Shown here piece by piece: positions 32,924-43,335 of a stretch of DNA of 64,000 nt. Each line of letters starts with the position of its first letter. The first letter of the stretch is position 1. The DNA comes from Micrasema longulum. Its lineage: Eukaryota > Arthropoda > Insecta > Trichoptera > Brachycentridae. The DNA is taken from contig JAGVSM010001373.1 in NCBI GenBank assembly GCA_022494885.1, forward strand, positions 163,057 to 227,056. Reading direction: 5' to 3'. The notes under the pieces are model-generated. The model saw only the letters and a list, made by a program, of their open reading frames with translations. It made no database searches and was not told the DNA's origin. The translations under genes and the position numbers were made by a program.

Positions 32924-33121
32924 GTATCTTCCAAATCAGCATTTTCGAACGGACCACTAAAACACATTTTTGTATCCTCCATGAATGCTATAAATAAATA
33001 AGTCGTGCATTCAAATTATCATACTATTATTGAAATGTATCACGACTCGTTTATTTTATGCATTGATGGAGGGAGATACAAAGATGTGTTTTAATAGTAA
33101 AAATCCTGATTCTGAAGATAC
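32924..33121. mobile_element. Palindromic MITE, ~85-bp arms
   Basis: GTATCTTCCAAATCAGCATT is mirrored by AATCCTGATTCTGAAGATAC. Internally AAAACACATTTTTGTATCCT and ATAAATAAGTCGTG are mirrored by AGATACAAAGATGTGTTTT and CACGACTCGTTTAT. The arms nearly meet, leaving a roughly 25-bp centre. No coding capacity. The flanks show no clear duplication. Confidence 0.75.
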
Positions 33122-33149
33122 ATAGTTGTAGTTAATTTTACCCACGATA

Positions 33150-33420
33150 TGATCTAACACATTCGGAGTTACTATCTCGAGTTTTCAAATTCAACCAAAA
33201 GATGGCACTGCCACTGCTGCCTTAGCTGAGAAAATTTACTCAGCATTAAATGCTAAGTTTAAATTTAAGTATTTCTCTTTCGTATTTTAAATAAGCTCCT
33301 ATGACGAAAAGTATCCACCTCAAAACAATCTACTACTCAAACGGCACGTGATCTTATGCATGCGCTGTAATTATCCCGAATTTTCAAACTTCAATCGCTA
33401 GATGGTGCTGTAACTGTCGA
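33150..33420 (+). repeat. Degenerate direct repeat, period ~228 bp
   Basis: CTCGAGTTTTCAAATTCAAC..AGATGGCACTGCC (about 33177-33212) is echoed by CCCGAATTTTCAAACTTCAA..AGATGGTGCTGTAACTG (about 33377-33420). The intervening text does not match strongly. Likely two fragments of one old element. Confidence 0.4.
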
Positions 33421-33566
33421 AATTTAATTTTCCGTCAATGATATACAAAAATTTCCTTATTTTTTTTTCGTTATTTCAATAGATCTTCAATAGAACAATA
33501 GAGATTAAAAGTAACCAACTTAAAATTTTCAACGAAACAAAAAATTCTCGGTTAAATATAATGTTG

Positions 33567-33845
33567 TTTTTTCAATCCAATTAAGTGCATATTATGTACA
33601 TCTGGGTCTGGATAATCTTCTTTCAGCACAAAGATGCAAAGGCTACCAGATTTCAGAGAGCTCCTTCTGACAGCTTTTCTCATTCGGAAACGAGCAATTT
33701 TTCCGTGTATGTGGGCACCGCCAAGGAGACTTATGTCCTCAGATGCGTTGTGCGGTATGTGGTGGGTAGGCTACCCCCCTGGGCCGCGATTACAAAGCTA
33801 TTTTTATCGGTACATATCGAGACGGTATAAAGTAAAATTGATATT
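33567..33845 (-). pseudogene. Unidentified repeated protein-coding relic, copy 2
   Basis: On the minus strand the frame reads EDISLLGGAHIHGKIARFRM, then RKAVRRSSLKSGSLCIFVLK and PDVHNMHLIGLKK, with no ATG and no stop across at least 60 codons. It parallels the copy at 21942-22178. Differences include an extra DYPD before PDVHN. The plus-strand frames at 33585-33879 are antisense shadows. The protein family is unknown to me. Confidence 0.45.
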
Positions 33846-33954
33846 TGTTAAAGTACCTTCGTCGGTAACCTGTAACTGAGCATGTTTAGAAAAAAAAGTA
33901 TACATATTCTGTTTTCCAAACATAATACTTAATTTTACTTTGTAGATAAAATTG

Positions 33955-34200
33955 GTGATAAATGTTAACAACAAACGTGTAACGGGCGGTTTCGGTTTGT
34001 GTTTGCAATTCTCGACCTGAGTACCTACGGCTCGTTGTATTTATTATATATACGGCCTAAGTCAATTACAACAGTTACACGAGTATTGCTGTAAATTGTA
34101 ACTAACTTCGTGATTGATAATATTATGGAATAGGTTTTGTCCGTATGGGCGACTCTATTAGTCAGTGGCGTATTATTTCTCTAAAGTTTATAAGAAACCA
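33955..34200 (-). repeat. Dispersed repeat, family D, copy 2
   Basis: Reverse-complement match to 29545-29715, but longer. It contains an extra segment around TTATTATATATACGGCCTAA and the outer word CAGTGGCGTATTATTTCTCT, equivalent to the first copy's AGAGTAATAACGCC. Which copy is ancestral is not clear. No coding potential. Confidence 0.65.
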
Positions 34201-35029
34201 TGAAAAACATTAATTTATAGCACTCACACGTAAAACAGTAGTAGGTATATTGTTTAGTGGTATTTCCATGGACTTGAGTAAAATTTACCTAGGATCATAA
34301 AGAAACGAAGATAGGGTATTTTTCCACAGTAATATAAAAATAGAAATTGCAGATTTATATGCACTATTTACTTGCATCTATTTATTCTGATGCGAAAAAT
34401 ACATATATTTAATATCCATATTCATTGCAACTTTTTTTCTTTTTTCTATTAATATAATTTTCAATTGTTATTATAATATTTTTACAATGAACTGTAATTA
34501 ACCCACAAAGCCACCTTATGTGGCTTGTTGGTAGAGATTTATATTAATATTAAATAATATAATATTACCTAAATGTACGTATCAAAAATGAACATTTTTC
34601 CACATAAGCTAGTTAAATAACGATTTATATGATATATAAACTTTAAATCGAGTAGACACTCTATAATTTTGCTCTTGTTACATTGCGAGTTAAATTTAAG
34701 TTCTTTTGGCAAATAATTGAAAATGCAAGGTACTAAATAATTAAGAGTTCTATTACCATACTTATTACATTTTTTGTAAATTCTAAACCTTCATTATACG
34801 TGAAGCGTGTATTATGATCATGTTTAGGAGAAATTTTGAAATTATTACTATTGAATTGTTCTAAAATGATGCAAAACCACAGTAATCCTTGAACTGACAG
34901 TTAGTGCTTCGTACAGGAGAAATTTATCACTTCTTTGTCTGTAAATCTTTGCTGGTACATTTTAAAAATATTTTATAACGTTATAATTGCGTCGATGGAA
35001 AATGTGTCAATAATGTGTCAAAATGTGAC
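34201..35029. other. AT-rich stretch with nothing assignable
   Basis: Only a small hairpin (AAGCCACCTTATGTGGCTT, near 34508) stands out. No frames or repeats matched. Confidence 0.35.
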
Positions 35030-35208
35030 AGGCGCGGGTTCGATTCCCGCCAGTTGCAAGAAAAAAATCCAAGAAAGATTTTTTTCTCAATTGGTCTGGG
35101 TGTTGTGGTGTATTTTTCATTACCTTCTTCCATATCCCCTCTATCCCACCTGCTGACAAGCCTCAAGATAGAGGCTTAGCGGGTTATTCTTTAAAAAAAA
35201 AAAAAAAA
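35030..35208 (+). mobile_element. 5'-truncated tRNA-derived SINE with A-tail
   Basis: A perfect box B (GCGGGTTCGATTCCCGCC, about 35036) is followed by a body (CAATTGGTCTGGGTGTTGTG, CTATCCCACCTGCTGACAAG, CCTCAAGATAGAGGCTTAGC) and a 16-base A-run. No box A is recognisable upstream, so the head is truncated or decayed. The body differs from SINE families A and B. Short frames on both strands here are not genes. Confidence 0.65.
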
Positions 35209-35844
35209 TGCGCCTCGCGTTTCTACCTCATAATGAAAAGTTACGCATATTATTTTTTTCTATTATAACAACAATACATTATTAACTAATTTGTTGCACA
35301 AAAATGAAAGAGAATACATGATAGACTTTTTTTTGTTGTGTTCTCTTAATTTAAACACTACTTATGTTAACACCATAAAAATAGTCATTGATGTATGTAT
35401 ACACCTTCATTATTTTACAGCAAATCCATCAACAATTCGTAGCATCTTCACTGTACATTGCCTAAATATCACGAGCAGCTTTATTTTCTCGATTAAACGC
35501 GAACAGAAGGTGTCGAAAATGCTAATTTCCGTCTATTTCACATTCCATTTTAAAGAATTGTAATCAAATAAAATAATACATGTAACGTAAAAGCAAACAA
35601 AATATTTTGTAGAGTAGAAAATTTTCATTCGAATGACGGAAGTTTTACCATTTTGATTGACTTTTGGTTCCTATTTTTTTTAATTTGGAAATAAACGGAC
35701 ACAGCTTATGTTAACCCTTGTTACATTTATTTTTTATATTATTAAGGTACGTACATATTCATATAACTACTTAAATATTTTCAGCAGCTGAGTAGTACTA
35801 AAATAATTTTACTCAGTAAATATGAATTATTATGAAGTAAATTT
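35209..35844. other. AT-rich stretch with nothing assignable
   Basis: The plus-strand frame at 35291-35563 (90 codons) has no recognisable motif and a composition expected by chance. No repeats matched. Confidence 0.35.
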
Positions 35845-36112
35845 CGGCCTCGTGTTGTAATGGTCAGCGCGTTTGCGTAACATGCAAGAGATCTCGGGTT
35901 CGATTCTCGACACGGTCGATACGAAATGTTTATTTAAAAGGGGGTTTTTACACCAGAATATTTCGTTGTCCCCGGAGTGGTGCCTGAAGCGTAAGACTGA
36001 TCATCTTATCTTCATGTAACAAAAAATATTAAAATACGCTGCGATCGGTGTATCAATACAGTGCCCTATGCACCATTAGGTGCGGAAAGGAAATGATGAT
36101 GATAATGATGAA
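35845..36112 (+). mobile_element. tRNA-derived SINE, family B, with (GAT)n tail
   Basis: The head CGGCCTCGTGTTGTAATGGT..CAGCGCGTTTGCG (box A region) and GAGATCTCGGGTTCGATTCTCG (box B, about 35897) are followed by a body (ACACCAGAATATTTCGTTGT, CCCCGGAGTGGTGCCTGAAG, GGTGCGGAAAGGAAATGATG) and a GATGATGATAATGATG tail. A trinucleotide tail suggests it borrowed an RTE-like LINE 3' end for mobilisation (inference). A related head lies on the minus strand at 60497-60575. Confidence 0.8.
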
Positions 36113-39043
36113 ATAAATATAAAATATTTGTTGTATAGGGAAGGAAATCATATTATGTGAGCAATACTGTTCCCGTTTCTAGAAAAGTTGCACCTTGAAT
36201 CTGATTACAAAAATAGAAACCCTTACAGCAGCTGTGCAGTCTGGGACTCTGGGAAGATCAACATTCTAGACCTATAATGGCATACCTACTATCAAACCCA
36301 TCCGGTTGCCTTAGTCTCGACTTAATTGGTTTGCAACATGGACCTTTATAAAATACACGCATACTTAGGTACATGTACCATTTTAGAAATGGATTTAGAT
36401 CAATAGATTACTAACCTAGTCTTAGAAATAATACTCATTGTGTACACTTAAAAATCGTACAAGTGCTCGGAATGGGTCAAATAAAGTTAATTAATAAGGT
36501 TGTCAAATACCACAATCAAGTAAAATCCTAAAGCCTGGTTACTCAATTCAAAATAATGTCATTCAACGTGATATAGGTATACAAAAGGAGAAATAATACA
36601 TTAACAGAAAATATGACGAAAATAAAACGAGAAATACAAAGATTACCTATTTTGATTACACGAATCACAATTACATTATTTTTTTCATAGTAGTTATTGA
36701 ACTACATACCTACCCAACTACATATTTAAAGTATGTTTTAATAGCACGAAAAAAATATATTATATTACCTTTGAAGATTATTTTGGTAGATTGCTGGTTT
36801 TAACTCTTAAATCCTGTGAACATTTGAAAAATAACATCACCAAATGTTTTTCAAATGGTACTTATTGCACTGATGATTCACTCGACGAACTTAAGTACGG
36901 GGTTACACCTTTTTTTATACGGAGGAAAAACATCTAGTAACAGTACTTATTCGGATAAACCACATTGCAGTTTTTTTATTAAAACTTAAACAATGTTAAT
37001 GAACAGGTTTATAAATACTAAATAATGCTACAAAAATCAAGTGTCAAATGACAGTTTTTTTAAGGTTAGAAAAGCTACATGAAGGCCGCCCATTTACTTT
37101 ACATAAATACTTTAATACACACGCAGGTCAGTAAGATTAAACTATTTGTGCACAGAACTTGCGAATTTAAAATGAAATACACATAAAACTAATAAGAAAT
37201 GGTTAAAAAAACGAATAACTGACAGCGAACCTAAGAGGACGCCAATCAGCTTATAGGTTAGGTCGCCGCCGACTCAGAGATAATGTAGAACTATTACTAG
37301 TTCAGATCTGCCACTTAGTACTACGGCGCCGTAACAACCAATTGACGTTTAGGTATAATAACACATTCCTATTGGTCAAATTTTGTATTTGCGCTATTTC
37401 ACGTTGGCGCTTATATCCGTCGAAAAAAAATTCCGCGGGAAATTCAAAACTTTCCCTAAAAGTTTTTACAGCTCATAGCTTGATCATGAGTAATAGTTAA
37501 AAATCAGAAGTATTCACTTTTTTTCCAAATTGTTACTTTTACCACGGATTTTTAATTATTACTACTGATCAAACTACAAGTTTATATTATGAAGGAATTA
37601 AAGCTTCTCTATCATTAATGATTCTGCATTTCGAAAATAATGAGTTTTGGGAATTGATTGCCAACCCATAAAATTTAATAAAAAATCTTAGTTTCCTTTT
37701 TTGTGATTTAAAAGTGAATTCACCACATTTAACAACAAACTTTTATAAAGCAAACTTGCCCTAACACTGATCATTAATGGTAAAGAGGCTTTGAAGACAG
37801 AGGAGATGAAAAAAAAGACACTTTATATGGAACATGATTTTTTTAATAATTTAGTTTACGTTGTTAACTTTGATTCAGTGTTAAGTTGGATAAAAAAACG
37901 CCAACATGGAACACATACTTAAACATGACAATTTTTATTTTAAGTTCTGGAAAGAAAAACATGCCAATTGAACGCTTCAATACATATATGGATATATTTA
38001 AGTTGATATAATACAGATTTATGCAACAAAAAAAGATAACATTGGAATACAATACTTTCTGAAGAGCTAAACTTATTTGAATTATATATATATATATACT
38101 TATATAACATGTTTATAGTTTTAATGTATATATTTTAGTCTTTATTCAGAATAAAACATTACATTTAAATTAAATTTGATACAACTTTAAAACGCATAAA
38201 AGAAAAATAATGTGTCGTGGTTCAGATTAGGGCTTCCAACCCTGCAGCTGATTTTCAATCTAGGTTTTTGCAGAATGAAAAAAATTCAATCCAGTGAAAT
38301 CCCCGTATTAGCGGGATCCTGCATGTTTTAATGCATAGCTTAAAGTTCCATTTACAGGAGTACAATATAAAAGATATGAAAATATTGTCTAATAAACAGC
38401 ATCAACCACAAAAGACAATATTCTAGGACAATACAATAATCCCACAATAAGTCCACTTGGATCCTGGGAAAGAACAGTGTTGTATTGTCCACTTGTAAAC
38501 GGTAGTTATATTTTGTATTTAGTGTATTCTAGTATCGAGACATAATCGCAAAAATATTGTAACCAACAAAAACAATATTTTTAAGGAGAACACTAGACTT
38601 ATTCCTATCAATGAACAAGGAATACACTTTGAGAATCAATCTCTGGACTATTTATTTTATTGATACCATAATAATATCTTGTTAAAAGATATATGACTGT
38701 TGACAGATGTGGATAAAAATCTATATCAACCAATACCGTGGGATCTTGCTCCAAGTGGAATCAGAAAATCAATAGGGATCCTAGTATAACGGAATGTGCA
38801 CATACTCCCAGTTCAGAATACATCAACTTTATAATAATACAAAAAATTTCAAAATAATTAGCCCCTTTTCACATCAAAATTTCTTTCTGGAAGTTATGAT
38901 TACAGAAAAATTTAAAAATGCTAGAATAGCTCTTATCTCAGAATATAATTGCAACAGCTTAATGCTACTTATTAAATAATATCTACTTATTGCACATTAA
39001 AAGCAAAAATGTCATATTTTGTGTACTGAACAAATAAAGTGAA
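36113..39043. other. Long unassigned AT-rich stretch
   Basis: There is no credible frame and no repeat I could match elsewhere. 37240-37450 is somewhat richer in GC (GGTCGCCGCCGACTCAGAGA; CTACGGCGCCGTAACAACC). A (TA)n run is at 38080-38097. Around 38440-38760, CCACTTGGATCCTGGGA and TGGGATCTTGCTCCAAGTGG look loosely mirrored and might be ends of an old ~320-bp element, but the match is weak. Confidence 0.35.
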
Positions 39044-39210
39044 GTCCATATTTAAAAGAAATACTGTATGTTAGCTAAAAAAAGACATAACATATTTAAT
39101 TTGCAATAATTATGTGAACAATAAAGGTCCATATTTAAAAGAAATACTGTATTTTAGCTATACAAATACATAACATATTCATTTTGCAACAATAAATAAA
39201 TAAATAGATC
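39044..39210 (+). repeat. 83-bp tandem duplication
   Basis: GTCCATATTTAAAAGAAATA..CTGTAT begins at 39044 and again at 39127. The two units share TTAGCTA, ACATAACATATT and a TTGCAA word. It lies just downstream of the P-element relic's 3' end and could be part of that element's 3' non-coding region. A further 20-bp direct repeat (AATACAAATTAATGATT) follows at about 39294-39330. Confidence 0.7.
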
Positions 39211-39518
39211 AATAAGAATTGTTTATTTAAAAATATGTGATAAAAACCATCTGTATTTATATGCAAGAGTAAATAAATAACAGTTACTTAAATACAAATT
39301 AATGATTTTAAAATACAAATTAATGATTAATATTTTTTGCTTTTTACAACAGCCAATTTTTGTAAAACATTTAGATTCGAATCAAGTAAAATTACTTCTA
39401 AAATTACTTACATTCTAAATAGAATCATATTTTCCTGACAATATTTTATTTATTTCCTGTGTCTAATTGAATAGTTGTAATTTAAAAATCATCTTTACAA
39501 ATTTTACTTTTATTACAT

Positions 39519-42116
39519 TTATAACCACTCAAAATTTAAATTTTCCTCTATTATATACTGCAAGTTTTTATGGATATTTGATTGAATAAGATTATTTGGA
39601 TTATTTAAATACCCATTAATAATTTCAATCCACCTTGTAAATAAATTCAGAAGGCTATTATATGCTAATTTTAAATAATAACCAGTTCTCTCTCTCAACA
39701 ATACATATTTGTGATGAATTGAAGCTTCTGACTGAGTAAGGGATTGTTTGCAGGCCTCACAAATATTGTCACTTAACAATCTACGACAAATCCAACCAGC
39801 AGAATATCCATGGGCTCCAACTTTACTTCTCTCCTGTTGAGAGCGTAAAATAGATACATCATGCACAGTAATGCTATTGCATTCTGCTATTAACAAACTA
39901 GATAATGACATCCTAGATTCATTATTGAGCTCAGGTTCTGAAAGTAATGTGGGACCATCACGAGAGAAACTTAAAAACTCTTTCAGGTTTAGTATCATGC
40001 GCCCTCTATCGTCTTCACAGTTAAGTGTCGGAGAGTGTGACGACAAAAAATTACTAATAAGTGCAGACTTAAAAGTGTTGACAAAGTCTCTGCATGTTGG
40101 ATTCATATTCTTTCCATTGTACATTCTTATTGTACCAAAAAAGTTTTCCAATGGATCTTGGTTGAGACGTCGCAGAACTAGTTTTTTATTACCAGCCTGA
40201 TGCAAGTCTGCCCAGAGCCCTTGAACACCTTTGATGGTCAAAATATAGTTTTTTAGAGATGGTACAATCGTCTCTCTTCCTGAATTCAAATTTCATTTTC
40301 TTCAATTTGTTAATAGCATCAATCCAAAATGCATGGTGTGTAGACTGCGGTGTAGTAATGTATCTCATTTTACCCTTGGAAAAGTTGGTAGCACCATTTG
40401 TACTGTCGGAGAGTTTGTCGAAGAATAAGACGACATCACTGGTGGCTAACAAACTTAATTTTTTGGGTGATGACTCTGAAATAGAAAAAAACAAGTATTT
40501 ATTAAAGACTAAATATTTTTAATTCATATTTTGATCTCATCCGGCACATTTAGATACATACCAAATTCTGCAGCAAAACGAAGAGCAGCAACCGTCCTTT
40601 CATTCAACACTCAGTTGCTTACTTTCATTTTTCGGATTTTATCAGGTATAATGTGTGCATCGTGTATTGATTTCAATAACCTCACATCTCCAATCCTTGC
40701 GTCCCGTTCATACACAAAAATTAAATCATTACAACTTGAAATTTTAGCCTCAGTTGATGTATTTTTATTGAGAAAATTATTTTTTAACCCCTTTATCAAA
40801 TGGGGGAGGTCATAAATTATAAAAACCCTATGACTACATATTTCAAAAAATGTTTCATCTGCAAACAAATTTCAATAAAACATTAAACATAATATAAAAC
40901 TGAAGTAGTATTATTTAAAATATTTGTAAAGAAAATCTGAATGTAATTTTGCATTTATAAACTAAGGAAATAAAAATAATTCTATCTACCGTTTTAGAAA
41001 TTAATTTGTAGAATTAATTTTAAATAAAAAACACTTTGTATTTATACACCACATACGAGTTTAATATTAGTTAGTACACAAGTCTTGGGTATTCAGAATT
41101 CATCACCCATCATTAGGTGTAAATACAAACCTTTGCAAGTTTATGTTAACATTTGATGATGGGTAATTTTGAATACCAGAACCTTGTTTTCTAACTAATA
41201 TTAATTTCATGATTGACGTATAAATGCAAAGTTTTTTATTAATAAAATATTAAAAATAATTATTACCATAATCTTTCCCATTAATCAAATACATTCTTCG
41301 TGTTTCTTCTCTTAAATATTTAAGTGCTCCAACATTCGTTGCACCTTGGTCACATATACTGGCCTTAATAATAAAACCAGTGTCTGAAACAGCAGCGTAC
41401 ACTTCCCGAATACATTTAACTGAATGGCAGGAGTTGTCCCTTCACAGAAATAGTAAGCAATATCATAAAAAATCTCCCTTATCATAAAAACCAGGGCATG
41501 GTCCGCAAATCTGAAATAAGAAAAAAATATATATTCTCAAAATTATGACATTACAAATGGAACTAAATAATTTGTTTGCAATACTAATTTTTTTTTAAAA
41601 AACAAACCTGGCTTTTTCTCAATTCCAAAATCGAGAAGCTTTTGGAGTCCTTCATTTTTCACACCAAAAGATAGTTATGGTGACAGCGAAATTATTAAAT
41701 AGTAATTAATATTTTTTTTAAATGCTCTTGTGTTTGCATTTATTCCTGTTCGGAAACTCAATCCTCCAAGAAGTCTATATAAGGTTCGTCTTGAAGGCGA
41801 TGCAAAATTTTTCTGCACGAGTATGTAACCCTTGGGAGAGTTTTTCAACAAAGCAAGGGACAAAATTAGCGCAGTTTTGTGGTATATTAAATTTTTATTT
41901 TTGCTTCCTGGGCTATATGTTCTTCAGTAAATAAAGCCGGTGCTGCTTCAGGAAGTAGCCTACAGTTTCCCTCAATGAACTTTGCCTGAAAATGTCTGAC
42001 ATACGCGAAATGCATAGCGAATTCTACTATGTGATGTGTCTAATTTTGGCAAAGCGATATAGTTTGACGATGTCCCCGGATACATGGCAAGAAAGCATAC
42101 AACACTTTTTTGACAT
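39519..42116 (-). pseudogene. P-element/THAP9-like transposase, intron-containing, disrupted
   Basis: P transposases bind DNA through an N-terminal THAP C2CH zinc finger and cut with an RNase H-fold core. The start at 42116 gives MSKKCCMLSCHVSGD…YRFAK, a THAP finger opening, cut by a stop at about 42027. Later pieces are 41993-41905 (AKFIEGNCRLLPEA), 41863-41717 (SPKGYILVQKNFASPSRRTL), 41662-41608 (EGLQKLLDFGIEKKP), 41510-41277 (HALVFMIREI; CDQGATNVGALKYLR), 40858-40562 (YDLPHLIKGLKNNF) and 40475-39519 (LFFDKLSDSTNGATN; LNQDPLENFFGTIRMYNGKN). Introns 41607-41511, 41276-40859 and 40561-40476 have GT..AG ends and keep phase. Damage: frameshifts near 41440 and 40280, a stop at 40611-40613 and a shortened THAP domain. 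No intact protein can be made. Confidence 0.8.
41022..41241. mobile_element. TIR MITE, 'family J' copy 2, inside a transposase intron
   Basis: Left AAAAAACACTTTGTATTTAT..ACACCACATACGAGTTTAAT is mirrored by ATTAATTTCATGATTGACGT..ATAAATGCAAAGTTTTTT. Inside, ATATTAGTTAGTACACAAG and a GGGTATTCAGAATTCATCAC block are mirrored by GATGATGGGTAATTTTGAAT. It sits wholly within the 418-bp intron 41276-40859 of the P-type transposase, so it would not have affected the coding sequence. Related to 30465-30605. Confidence 0.75.
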
Positions 42117-42141
42117 TGTTATAATTATCACAGGCGAGAAA

Positions 42142-42376
42142 AATAGAAGAGAAAAGGTGAGAAGACACACGCACGCCGTAGATTTAAGGTTAACACACGT
42201 TTTAAATTTAAACCATTTTTCACACGCGCTTTTTGCTTTTAATAGAAGAGAAAAGGTGAGAAGACTGACACAAACCGAAAAAATAACGAAAACGGGACAC
42301 GCACGCCGTAGATTTAAGATTAACACAGGTTTTAAATTTAAACCGTTTTTCACACATGCGCCATTTGCTTTTTCTA
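42142..42376. repeat. Tandem duplication upstream of the P-type gene
   Basis: AATAGAAGAGAAAAGGTGAG starts at 42142 and again at 42241. Both units share CACGCACGCCGTAGATTTAA, TTTTAAATTTAAACC and TTTTTCACAC…TTTGCTTTT. The second unit carries an extra ~29 bp (TGACACAAACCGAAAAAATA…). It occupies the expected 5' non-coding region of the transposase gene. The opposing frames across it (41992-42393 plus, most of 42027-42401 minus) are artefacts except for the THAP start. Confidence 0.75.
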
Positions 42377-42468
42377 ACTGTGTGACGTCATGATGCGACA
42401 TCAGCGCTCGTACGTAGCAAGTGCGTAGCGCTTACTCGAAATAGCGATGCGATACTACCAATTCCATT

Positions 42469-42523
42469 ACTACCAACACAAGGGGGGTAAAACTCCATGA
42501 CTACCAACACAAGGGGGGTAAAA
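42469..42523 (+). repeat. 31-bp direct tandem repeat
   Basis: ACTACCAACACAAGGGGGGT..AAAAC begins at 42469 and 42500, exact over 24 bases with a TCCATG spacer. It lies in a GC-richer patch (42390-42640) that also has AGCGCTCGTACGTAGCAAGT..GCGTAGCGCT. It may belong to the 5' end of the P-type element. Confidence 0.7.
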
Positions 42524-42639
42524 CACTTCGCAATAGGGACTGTCACCCCAGTGCGCCGACTGGGGCGACTGGGCGGTTAGTGTGGCGTAGTTGGTATCCC
42601 TGTTCCCCTAACAACTTTAGTTTGAGGAGCATCAGGTAC

Positions 42640-43079
42640 CTGCGTATTTAGTTCTGTCAAAACTACCGTTCTGTTTTCCGTTTTGTATTACTGTGACGCC
42701 AGTAAATAAGTTAAAAAATAAAACTGTGCATTTTTACAGTTGGTGATATGAAACGTTGTCGTCAGTATTACAAAGTACTAATATGATGGTATTTTTTTTA
42801 GCTTTATAGCTTATTTTACATAGGTTCATTGAATAAAATAGTGCATACCGATCACAATAACATACCTGTTATATTAAAAATTATTTAATCATCTCATCCT
42901 ACCATTTCGGGATTCTGGTCCTATTTCACACACAGAACTGTATTATTCATCCGCTTGGACACCGAAAAAATGTTACGTAGGTTATTTTCAATGTCAGTAT
43001 GTATAATATGTATGTGTATGCAAAACATTTTTGTTAGGTTTTATTAATTTAATATTTTAAAAACTACATATTACATATA
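42640..43079. other. Unassigned AT-rich stretch
   Basis: No credible frames or matched repeats. Confidence 0.35.
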
Positions 43080-43335
43080 TCAACAATATTTTGAGTTTGT
43101 CCAAATTTTTGCAGACAAGTACTGGATTCGACTCCCCGGGGAGCTGCTTATATTAACATATTACAACAGAACAGAGATGAAGAACATTTAAGAGAAGGTA
43201 ATATAGATGTCTAGGCATCTACGGGGCTTATGACCTGTCAGTGGCTGGTTTAATGGTTGGTTTATGTCAATGGCTGGCTGGCCTTCTATATTACCTTCTC
43301 TTAAATGTTCTTCATCTCTGTTGTAATATTACACA
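43080..43335 (+). mobile_element. Family F fragment ending in a hairpin
   Basis: The tail word TGAGTTTGTCCAAATTTTTG and GACTCCCCGGGGAGCTGC precede a head segment ATTACAACAGAACAGAGATG..AAGAACATTTAAGAGAAGGT. That head segment is mirrored at 43285-43328 (ACCTTCTCTTAAATGTTCTT..CATCTCTGTTGTAAT). Between them lies GTCTAGGCATCTACGGGGCT and a duplicated GGCTGG..TTTATG spacer. The body is missing, so this resembles an internally deleted foldback form. Confidence 0.75.

Larger units (their letters stand above)
39480..42400 (-). mobile_element. P-element/THAP9-type DNA transposon relic
   Basis: The transposase-like gene on the minus strand (42116-39519) defines this element. Upstream of its start lies a duplicated 99-bp block (42142-42376); downstream is an 83-bp duplication (39044-39210), either of which could be subterminal sequence. 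I could not find the paired terminal inverted repeats or the 8-bp target duplication expected for P elements, so the outer limits given are only the gene plus its adjacent non-coding sequence. The alternative is a decayed host THAP9-like gene rather than a transposon copy. Confidence 0.7.

Noticed and set aside
38440..38760. Possible 320-bp inverted-repeat element
   Set aside because: The mirrored words CCACTTGGATCCTGGGA and TGGGATCTTGCTCCAAGTGG match only loosely and no further arm homology follows.
42027..42393. Long opposing open frames (133 and 124 codons)
   Set aside because: They arise from the duplicated block at 42142-42376; only the last ~29 codons on the minus strand (THAP start) have meaning.
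42495..42523. CATGACTACCAACACAAGG resembling the Drosophila P-element terminal repeat
   Set aside because: It points the wrong way for the minus-strand element, is part of a 31-bp direct repeat and has no inverted partner near 39 kb.
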